The notes under the pieces were generated by a model. The model did not search any database and had not been told where the DNA came from. It was given only the letters and a program-made list of their open reading frames with translations. Source: an uncultured Prevotellaceae bacterium (lineage in GTDB: Bacteria > Bacteroidota > Bacteroidia > Bacteroidales > Bacteroidaceae). Taken from it: a stretch of 19,669 bases of DNA. The DNA lies in assembly GCA_937877625.1 (NCBI GenBank), contig CALFJG010000078.1, forward strand, positions 1 through 19,669, given 5' to 3'. A program made the position numbers and the translations under genes. Below are positions 14,526 through 19,669 of the stretch, one piece after another; within the stretch, counting starts at the first letter, position 1, and each line of letters opens with the position of its first letter.

Positions 14526-15707
14526 ATGCAAAAGCATCGTTTATATCTTTATTTGTTCGCACTTTCTGTTGCGCTTCCCTTGTTTTCACAAATACCTACT
14601 ACACCCGTCTCCTCTTCCTCACGCCGCACCCAAGGCTCTGCAGTGATTGACACCGCACTCACTGCTCAGGCCGTGCGCGACAGTATTCACGCTCGCGAGA
14701 GAGAAATTTCTGATGCCTATGATGCTTTGATGGGTGGCTCGTCTGCTGTGTCCGATGAGTTGCGCCTGGCTTTGCGTACCGATGTGTATTGCTATACCGA
14801 TAGCCATCTTCCAGAGGAGGTCAATGAACGTGCCGAGCTCGAAGCGCGTGAATACGCCGATTCTCTTCGCTTGCTGGCCATACGTGGCGACTACGACGAG
14901 ATTATTGCTATCGCCTCCAAGAAATTAAAGGCTAAGTACGACTCTTTGTTGATTAAGAAGTGCGGCAAGGCATACGTTATGGCTGGCGATTTTGATCCTC
15001 ACGCATCCAATCTTGACAAATATCAGCGTAAGGTGGTAAAGATGAAGAACCAACTTTTGCCCGACCTGCGTGCCGAGCTTCGTGCCGAGCAGGAAATCAC
15101 CTTGCCCGATTTACAGGCTGTCTTTCGTGCGCAACGCATCAGCGATTTGCGGCGCGACCCAATGGTCTATCCCGCTTTTAAGGATGCGATGGTGTCGCTC
15201 CACGAGCAAGTTGATATCTGGTGTAGCCAGTCGGATTCTATATTGGCCAGCAATTACATAGAACGAATTGTCAACCCTTGGTTCAACGAGAATTTCGAGT
15301 TCTATACCCTTCGTCGCGGCCCTTTGCACGTCAATAAGGTGATGAGAGAGGTGCGGCCTGTGACGATACCTACCATAGACAACCGTACTTATGCCGCAGG
15401 TGCTGCGGTGACACAAGCCTCCTATCCTGGTGGGAACGTTGCTCTTAATTTTGACATCGAACAGCGCATACGTAAACCTGCCAGTGTGCGTAGTGGCCGA
15501 GTGAGCGGTACCGTGGTGGTACGTGTGGTTATTGAAAAGACTGGCGAGGTGGGCGATGCCAAAATCCAGCAGTCGCTCAACAGCGAGTGCGATGCCGAAG
15601 CCATACGCTTGATACACTCCCTGCCGCGTCGTTTCAACCCCGCTAAGAATGCACGCGGCGAAGCTGTGATGCAATACGTTGACATTAAGGTGAATTTCAA
15701 AAAATAA
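14526..15707 (+). CDS. Exported protein with TonB C-terminal domain
   Basis: A 393-residue protein with a signal peptide (about 1-22, LYLYLFALSVALPLFSQ) and a C-terminal TonB-like domain (300-393: YPGG at its start, RVSGTVVVRVVIEKTGEVGD, then AIRLIHSLPRRFNPAKNARG), which in TonB contacts outer-membrane transporters. Unlike energy-transducing TonB it has no proline-rich span and apparently a cleaved signal rather than an anchor. The middle (about 40-295) is charged, largely helical in appearance (LEAREYADSLRLLAIRGDYDEI), and matches nothing I know. TonB-C domains in such Bacteroidetes proteins often serve as periplasmic protein-interaction modules, so a true TonB role is not implied. It has its own promoter and is monocistronic by layout. 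Confidence 0.85.
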   Translation: MQKHRLYLYLFALSVALPLFSQIPTTPVSSSSRRTQGSAVIDTALTAQAVRDSIHAREREISDAYDALMGGSSAVSDELRLALRTDVYCYTDSHLPEEVNERAELEAREYADSLRLLAIRGDYDEIIAIASKKLKAKYDSLLIKKCGKAYVMAGDFDPHASNLDKYQRKVVKMKNQLLPDLRAELRAEQEITLPDLQAVFRAQRISDLRRDPMVYPAFKDAMVSLHEQVDIWCSQSDSILASNYIERIVNPWFNENFEFYTLRRGPLHVNKVMREVRPVTIPTIDNRTYAAGAAVTQASYPGGNVALNFDIEQRIRKPASVRSGRVSGTVVVRVVIEKTGEVGDAKIQQSLNSECDAEAIRLIHSLPRRFNPAKNARGEAVMQYVDIKVNFKK

Positions 15708-15770
15708 GCCGATTACTTTGTTTGCTCCTCCCCCGTTTATACGACGAACATCCACTTTTCTTGCAGAAAG

Positions 15771-15802
15771 TTTGGTGGTTTTGACACAACTCTCTATATT
15801 TG
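15771..15802 (+). promoter_or_regulatory. Promoter of the mini sorting-domain gene
   Basis: TTTG (15771-15774), a 20-base spacer, TATATTTG (15795-15802) followed by CAG. The start codon at 15824 leaves a leader of only about 15 bases. Confidence 0.75.
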
Positions 15803-15823
15803 CAGCGTAAAACACCGACGACG

Positions 15824-16141
15824 ATGAAAAAATATATCTCCCGCTTATTACTTTGCGCCTCGCTTGCAGTGGCCTCCACCGCTGTTTGGGCTACCCCCGT
15901 TGAAGCATCGCCAGCAGAGGTTTCGGCAGAGGTGCAGAATGATGTGAAGATAGCTGTGAAAGGTAACACCCTGCGTGTCACAGGAGCCGCTGGCTTAACC
16001 CTTGAAATCTTCAGTGTCACTGGGCAAAAGGTGAAAGCCGTAAAACTTAGCGCCAATGATGAAACGGTGTCCACCAGTCTGCCACGTGGCTGTTATATTA
16101 TTAAAGTTGGCGATGTAGTGCGCAAGGTTAGCCTCGGCTAA
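15824..16141 (+). CDS. Small secreted protein, type IX sorting-domain-like
   Basis: A 105-residue protein with a signal peptide (about 1-23, cleavage near VWA-TP) and a short Ala/Glu/Val linker. Residues 39-105 read like the C-terminal sorting domain (type A) of type IX secretion substrates: LRVTGAAGLTLEIFSVTGQKV, then LPRGCYIIKVGDVVRKVSLG, the usual 'G-x-Y-[IV]-[IV]-K-V ... K-V' ending. There is no room for a cargo domain. It may therefore be a free-standing beta-sandwich protein, a decoy or adaptor of the secretion machinery, or the remainder of a larger protein. A TTG eight codons upstream is not preferred because MKKYIS starts the signal peptide. A terminator follows. Confidence 0.8.
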   Translation: MKKYISRLLLCASLAVASTAVWATPVEASPAEVSAEVQNDVKIAVKGNTLRVTGAAGLTLEIFSVTGQKVKAVKLSANDETVSTSLPRGCYIIKVGDVVRKVSLG

Positions 16142-16181
16142 TGAGCAGGCGTGCTAACTTCATCCATATTCCACAATCCAT

Positions 16182-16208
16182 ACGGGATGTCAGCACATCC
16201 CGTTTTTT
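16182..16208 (+). terminator. Intrinsic terminator
   Basis: ACGGGATGT (16182-16190) and ACATCCCGT (16195-16203) form a perfect 9-base-pair stem with a CAGC loop, followed by a run of T (16203-16208). It separates the mini sorting-domain gene from the sigma factor gene. Confidence 0.9.
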
Positions 16209-16236
16209 CTTACCCTAATCCGAAACGCCTTTTCCA

Positions 16237-16761
16237 GTGGACGACCTTAATAGCCGCCTAAAAAACCCCGATACGCGCCGAGCAGCTTTCGAAGAGACCG
16301 TAAACCGCTACGGCGAGCGGCTCTATAGACATATTCGTTCTATGGTGCTTGACCACGACGATGCAGACGATGTACTGCAAGACACCTTTATGAAAGCCTG
16401 GGCTGCGCTTGATAGCTTCAAAGGTGAGGCGCAGGTGAGTACGTGGCTCTATCGCATCGCCACAAACGAGTGCCTGAGTTTCTTGGCACGAAAGCGCAGT
16501 AGCGTAGCGATAGACGATACAGATGTGGCACGCACGTTACAGAGTGATCCGTATTTTGATGGCGATGAACTCCAAGTGCGGTTTCAGCAAGCAGTGGCAT
16601 CGTTGCCCGACAAGCAGCGTCAGGTGTTCAACCTCAAATACTACGACCAGATGAAATACGAAGAGATGAGTGAAATACTTGGTACTAGCGTCGGGGCACT
16701 CAAAGCATCCTATCACATCGCCGTGAAGAAGATAGAGCAGTTTTTTAATGAAGACGAATAA
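16237..16761 (+). CDS. ECF-type RNA polymerase sigma factor
   Basis: A 174-residue sigma-70 family protein of the extracytoplasmic-function type. Region 2 (about 20-85) holds DADDVLQDTFMKAWAAL (42-58), where region 2.2 contacts core polymerase, and STWLYRIATNECL (68-80); region 4 (about 113-170) has LPDKQRQVFNLKYYDQMKYE and a helix-turn-helix ending GALKASYHIAVKKIE. The start is GTG at 16237: it gives the N-terminus expected for the family and no ATG fits upstream, while the next Met is inside region 2. The following two genes encode a membrane protein and an exported Spy/CpxP-like protein, so this is probably an envelope-stress sigma factor. No promoter matching the vegetative consensus was seen, which would fit autoregulation. 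Confidence 0.92.
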   Translation: MDDLNSRLKNPDTRRAAFEETVNRYGERLYRHIRSMVLDHDDADDVLQDTFMKAWAALDSFKGEAQVSTWLYRIATNECLSFLARKRSSVAIDDTDVARTLQSDPYFDGDELQVRFQQAVASLPDKQRQVFNLKYYDQMKYEEMSEILGTSVGALKASYHIAVKKIEQFFNEDE

Positions 16762-16854
16762 TCAACCGTTTATCTACGACAAATCAAGAAAGTTACTCTT
16801 CACGATTAAACCTTACTATCTTACTTCAGTCAAAAAAGCAAAATCTCAGAAACC

Positions 16855-17214
16855 ATGACCATACCTCTTAATTCCTCAGCTTCTTCTCAGCAGCCGTTTC
16901 GTGTACCCGAGGGTTACTTTGAGACACTTACCTCGCGCGTAATGGCTCACATTCCTGAGACAACGTCGCCCGCAGCTCCTCAGAGGCGCACGCTATGGCA
17001 AATAGTGCGGCCATATCTTAGTGCTGCAGCTGTGGTGGCCGTGGTAGCCTTAGGCACAAAATCCCTTCAGCAAAGCGTGCCTGCCGCAGGCTATCAGCAA
17101 GAAGTGCAAACCCAAGTGGCTACCGCAGCCGATAATCTGCTAAACGACGAACTTTATTCCTACCTAATGCTCGACGACCAGAGTTTATACAACTACAGCG
17201 ATGAACAACAATAA
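16855..17214 (+). CDS. Single-pass membrane protein, probable anti-sigma partner
   Basis: A 119-residue protein. Its cytoplasmic N-terminus has PFRVPEGYFETLTSRVMAHIP (residues 14-34), a motif often seen at the start of short Bacteroidetes proteins encoded after ECF sigma genes. One membrane segment (about 53-67) is followed by a small acidic outer part ending in LLNDELYSYLMLDDQSLYNY. No zinc-binding anti-sigma motif (HxxxCxxC) is present. By position between a sigma gene and a periplasmic sensor-like gene it is a good candidate for the anti-sigma factor, but that is inference. It lies 93 bases after the sigma gene, and its last 14 bases overlap the next gene. Confidence 0.75.
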   Translation: MTIPLNSSASSQQPFRVPEGYFETLTSRVMAHIPETTSPAAPQRRTLWQIVRPYLSAAAVVAVVALGTKSLQQSVPAAGYQQEVQTQVATAADNLLNDELYSYLMLDDQSLYNYSDEQQ

Positions 17215-17722
17215 GACGCACATAGCCGCCGCGCTATTGCTCGGTGCAATGATTTTCTTCGGTATGCCCTGCGCCCCGCTCACAGCACAGGCTCAACGTC
17301 CCGCCACACGCCAGCACGGGAGAGGCGACGCTCCTCAACGTCCCGAGCGCAGTTTCAACCCCACAGAGTTTCGTAATAAAGTGCGCCAGTTTATTACGCG
17401 CGAGGCGGCTCTTACAAAGCAAGAAGCCGATATCGTTTTTCCCCTCTTCTTCGAACTCAAAGATGCACAGCGCGAACTCAAACATCGTATAGACAACGCT
17501 TGCCAACGTGTTACGACAGAAAAACTCTCAGAGCGCGACTGTCAGCGCATACTCGATGATGTGCAACGTCTGCAACGTAGCTTTTCCGACTTAGAGGCCG
17601 GCTTCTATAAGAAACTCCGTCAGCGGGGCATCCCGGCTTCAAAAATTTTGCGCATCAAGGCTGCCGATGAAAAATTCCGCCGCTCCACTTTCCGCAATGC
17701 TACACACGGGCCGCGTAAATAG
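17201..17722 (+). CDS. Exported Spy/CpxP-like periplasmic protein
   Basis: A 173-residue protein with a signal peptide (about 1-32, AAALLLGAMIFFGMPCAPLTAQA), a basic linker (33-52), and a helical region of about 100 residues with the 'LTKQEADIVFPLFFEL' opening (71-86) and a long heptad-like stretch LKDAQRELKHRIDNACQRV, resembling the LTxxQ helices of Spy, CpxP and zinc-resistance sensor proteins. Such proteins bind unfolded proteins or metals at the periplasmic face and can feed back on stress signalling. The Cys24 within the signal region is not in a good lipobox. The 14-base overlap with the upstream membrane-protein gene suggests coupled translation and a joint role with the sigma factor. 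Confidence 0.75.
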   Translation: MNNNKTHIAAALLLGAMIFFGMPCAPLTAQAQRPATRQHGRGDAPQRPERSFNPTEFRNKVRQFITREAALTKQEADIVFPLFFELKDAQRELKHRIDNACQRVTTEKLSERDCQRILDDVQRLQRSFSDLEAGFYKKLRQRGIPASKILRIKAADEKFRRSTFRNATHGPRK

Positions 17723-17821
17723 CCGCTACAAAAAAACATTCCTACAACCGCCGCTTTTTGCCTTTCTAACGGCAGAAAGCGACGTTTTTTTTGACACACA
17801 GACTAAAAAGGCGGATGAATT

Positions 17822-17853
17822 ATTGGTCGTGTCGCGGTCTTACATTACCTTTG
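17822..17853 (+). promoter_or_regulatory. Candidate promoter in the rarA upstream spacer
   Basis: ATTG (17822-17825, one base off TTTG), a 20-base spacer, then TACCTTTG (17846-17853). A transcript would start near 17860, more than 300 bases before rarA. Confidence 0.5.
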
Positions 17854-18052
17854 CAATACCAAAAGGCTGCAAAGGTTCGATTGGGATACTCATCAAATAA
17901 TTTTGAAAATCCGAGAAAGCTTGTCTTGTTCAATGGCGTGCCGGTACGTAGCACCAAGCACGAAGCCGGATTACAAAGACCTGACGGCACTCAAATCCTT
18001 ATTTTCCGGAGTTTCATCACATCACTGATGCAGCCTTCTTTTGCAAATAGTG

Positions 18053-18143
18053 GGAATTAGGAATCAGTATTCAGGAATTATGCTAAGCAAATTCCTTGCT
18101 CTCATAGCCTCTGCCGAGTTGCGAGATACCGATTCTTAATTCC
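18053..18143. repeat. Imperfect inverted repeat, about 91 bases end to end
   Basis: GGAATTAGGAAT (18053-18064) faces ATTCTTAATTCC (18132-18143), complementary at 11 of 12 positions with one more C-G pair inside. The 67-base interior has no frame of note, and GGAATTA occurs again at 18074. It could be a miniature element or an RNA fold in the rarA leader. Confidence 0.4.
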
Positions 18144-18178
18144 TCCTTTTTGTTTCTAAATGCTTAATTGCCGTTATT

Positions 18179-19450
18179 ATGAAACCCCTTGCAGAACGTA
18201 TGCGTCCCCGTTCGCTCAATGACTACATTGGGCAAGAGCATCTTGTGAGCCAGGGTGCTGTACTCCGTCAGATGATAGAAACGGGGCGCATCACAAGCTT
18301 TATTCTCTGGGGGCCGCCGGGGGTGGGAAAAACCACCTTGGCACGTATCGTGGCAGAGACGTTGCAAGTGCCGTTCTTCACACTTAGTGCAGTAACAAGC
18401 GGTGTGAAGGAAGTGCGCGAGGTGATTGATAAGGCACGTAACGGACGTTTCTTCAATAGCGCAAGCCCCATTCTTTTTATTGACGAGATACATCGCTTCT
18501 CCAAGTCGCAACAAGACTCGCTGCTCGGAGCTGTGGAGAATGGCACCGTCACACTCATTGGTGCTACGACCGAGAACCCTTCGTTCGAGGTGATACGTCC
18601 GTTGCTTTCGCGTTGTCAGGTGTATGTCCTTGAGCCACTCAGTGCCGAGGGGTTACTACGCTTGATGCACCATGCGCTGCAAACCGACGTAGTGCTTGCC
18701 CAACGTGATATTGAAGTGGCGGAGACCACAGCTCTTCTGCGCTATAGCGGTGGCGATGCGCGCAAATTGCTCGGTATTCTTGAACTTATCGAAACAGCCC
18801 AACCCGAGGGTAAAATAGTCATCACCGACAGCCTCGTTACCGACAGCCTGCAGCAAAGCCCTGTAGCCTACGACAAGGACGGCGAGCAACACTACGACAT
18901 CATTTCGGCCTTTATCAAGAGCATACGCGGCAGCGATCCCGATGCCGCCATATACTGGTTGGCGAGAATGATAGCCGGCGGCGAAGACCCTAAGTTTATC
19001 GCCCGACGTCTTGTAATCAGTGCAGCAGAAGACATAGGCTTAGCTAATCCTAACGCACTGCTGCTGGCCAATGCCGCCTTCGATGCTGTAGCAAAAATCG
19101 GCTGGCCCGAGGGACGCATTCCTCTTGCCGAAGCCACCATCTACTTAGCCGCATCGCCTAAGAGCAATACTGCCTATCTCGCTGTGGACAACGCTCTTGA
19201 CGAGGTAAAAAAGAGTGGCAACCAACCCGTGCCACTACATCTGCGAAATGCCCCAACGAAGTTGATGAAAGAACTTGGCTACCACGATGGTTATAAATAT
19301 CCACACGACTTCCCCGGTCATTACACCACGCAGCAATACCTGCCCGATGCTTTGCGTAGCCAACGTTTCTGGCTTCCCGCCGACAGCCCACAAGAACGTA
19401 AACTCAGCGACTACATAGCGCGCTGCAGAGAGCAAGATGCCAGAGAATAA
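18179..19450 (+). CDS. rarA: Replication-associated recombination protein A (AAA+ ATPase)
   Basis: MgsA/RarA/Mgs1-family clamp-loader-like ATPase that acts at stalled replication forks. The 423-residue protein starts with the usual PLAERMRPRSLNDYIGQEHL, then Walker A GPPGVGKTT (45-53), Walker B LFIDEIHRF (99-107), sensor 1 GATTENPS (128-135) and the SRC arginine finger (Arg145). The C-terminal half has the family's YDIISAFIKSIRGSDPDAA and AAEDIGLANPNAL, then NAPTKLMKELGYHDGYKYPHDF, the tetramerisation part. The ATG at 18179 matches the family start. It follows a long non-coding spacer and is followed within about 50 bases by a gene fragment. Confidence 0.96.
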   Translation: MKPLAERMRPRSLNDYIGQEHLVSQGAVLRQMIETGRITSFILWGPPGVGKTTLARIVAETLQVPFFTLSAVTSGVKEVREVIDKARNGRFFNSASPILFIDEIHRFSKSQQDSLLGAVENGTVTLIGATTENPSFEVIRPLLSRCQVYVLEPLSAEGLLRLMHHALQTDVVLAQRDIEVAETTALLRYSGGDARKLLGILELIETAQPEGKIVITDSLVTDSLQQSPVAYDKDGEQHYDIISAFIKSIRGSDPDAAIYWLARMIAGGEDPKFIARRLVISAAEDIGLANPNALLLANAAFDAVAKIGWPEGRIPLAEATIYLAASPKSNTAYLAVDNALDEVKKSGNQPVPLHLRNAPTKLMKELGYHDGYKYPHDFPGHYTTQQYLPDALRSQRFWLPADSPQERKLSDYIARCREQDARE

Positions 19451-19481
19451 GGCTTGTCTTTGCCTCACAGCATCCCGCAAG

Positions 19482-19507
19482 CCTCGGTGCAAAAAAATAA
19501 TCCGAGG
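19482..19507 (+). terminator. Weak hairpin after rarA
   Basis: CCTCGG (19482-19487) and CCGAGG (19502-19507) can pair around a 14-base A-rich loop, followed by ATTTTAAT. The stem is only six pairs, and its right arm overlaps the gene fragment that begins at 19501, so it may be coincidental. Confidence 0.3.
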
Positions 19508-19669
19508 ATTTTAATAAGCCAAAAATAGTGTACTCTGAAATAGTACGAGAGCCTCAATTCTACTTTGACCCTGATGGGCAATTCTATCCTGAAGCGACAG
19601 TATTTTTAATGACCGGTAAAGGTATTGACAAACTATACCACGCTTTTCATTCAAAACTAATCACCTATG
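19501..19669 (+). pseudogene. 5'-truncated fragment, TaqI-like restriction/methylase specificity region
   Basis: An open frame follows a stop codon at 19498-19500 and stays open to the window end. It begins SEDFNKPKIVYSEIVREP, continues with QFYFDPDGQFYPEATVFLMTG and ends YHAFHSKLITY. The 'KPKI-[VI]-[YW]-x-E-I', 'G-x-F-Y-x-x-A-T' and 'HSKL' spacing is that of the C-terminal target-recognition region of type IIG (TaqI/Eco57I-like) restriction-methylases. The similarity starts before any usable start codon (first GTG at 19528), and only 50 bases separate it from rarA, so the methylase body is missing. It is most likely a relic of a larger gene, unless a short downstream protein exists beyond the edge. 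Moderate confidence in the family. Confidence 0.6.

Larger units (their letters stand above)
17723..18178. other. 456-base spacer before rarA
   Basis: No convincing gene. A 31-codon frame runs from 17933 to 18028 (MACRYVAPSTKPDYKDL...) and a longer 89-codon frame overlaps it, but neither resembles a family I know. Seen here: an A/T-rich stretch right after the Spy-like gene, a promoter-like site at 17822-17853 and an imperfect inverted repeat at 18053-18143. It may hold a long rarA leader, a small RNA or a degenerate repeat element. Confidence 0.5.

Noticed and set aside
17846..17930. Possible tRNA (GGTTCGATTGGG resembles a T-arm)
   Set aside because: No acceptor stem, anticodon arm or D-arm can be built around it.

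Overview
The window looks like chromosomal DNA from a Bacteroidales bacterium, probably Prevotella- or Porphyromonas-like. Several things point there: promoters follow the Bacteroidetes pattern TTTG / about 20 bases / TAnnTTTG, Shine-Dalgarno sequences are mostly absent, an RprX/RprY-type two-component pair is present, the PNPase has a Bacteroidetes-type arginine-rich tail, and one small secreted protein resembles a type IX secretion sorting domain. The genus cannot be fixed from the sequence alone. Most genes are housekeeping or cell-envelope genes. No complete mobile element, CRISPR array, tRNA or rRNA gene is visible.

Layout. Bases 1-536 hold no convincing gene but contain a 21-base tandem repeat (271-375). 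An AMP nucleosidase gene (amn, minus strand) is divergent from a plus-strand group: menB (menaquinone synthesis), a small nitroreductase-like flavoprotein gene, and an RluA-family pseudouridine synthase gene that overlaps the flavoprotein gene by ATGA. Next comes pnp (PNPase) with its own promoter and a pair of direct repeats just upstream. After pnp a hairpin is followed by about 230 bases resembling domain I of a group II intron, without intron-encoded protein or domain V, and then a strong terminator. The histidine kinase and response regulator genes rprX and rprY follow.

A minus-strand block runs from 12966 down to 8999: a secreted GH20 beta-N-acetylhexosaminidase, a carboxynorspermidine/carboxyspermidine dehydrogenase (polyamine synthesis), and a small secreted protein made of 20-residue repeats. 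The GH20 gene is divergent from ackA (acetate kinase). To the right on the plus strand lie an exported protein with a TonB C-terminal domain, a 105-residue protein that is nearly all sorting-domain-like, and an ECF sigma / membrane anti-sigma-like / Spy-CpxP-like trio that reads as an envelope-stress unit. A 456-base gene-poor spacer with a candidate promoter and an imperfect inverted repeat leads to rarA (replication-associated AAA+ ATPase).

The right edge holds a reading frame that resembles the C-terminal specificity region of TaqI-like (type IIG) restriction-modification enzymes. It starts abruptly just after rarA, without an upstream gene body, and runs off the window. It and the intron-like fragment are the clearest traces of past mobile or defence DNA. 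I did not find an intact, previously undescribed multigene system; the least explained items are the intron-like fragment, the 20-residue-repeat protein, the mini sorting-domain protein and the two non-coding spacers.
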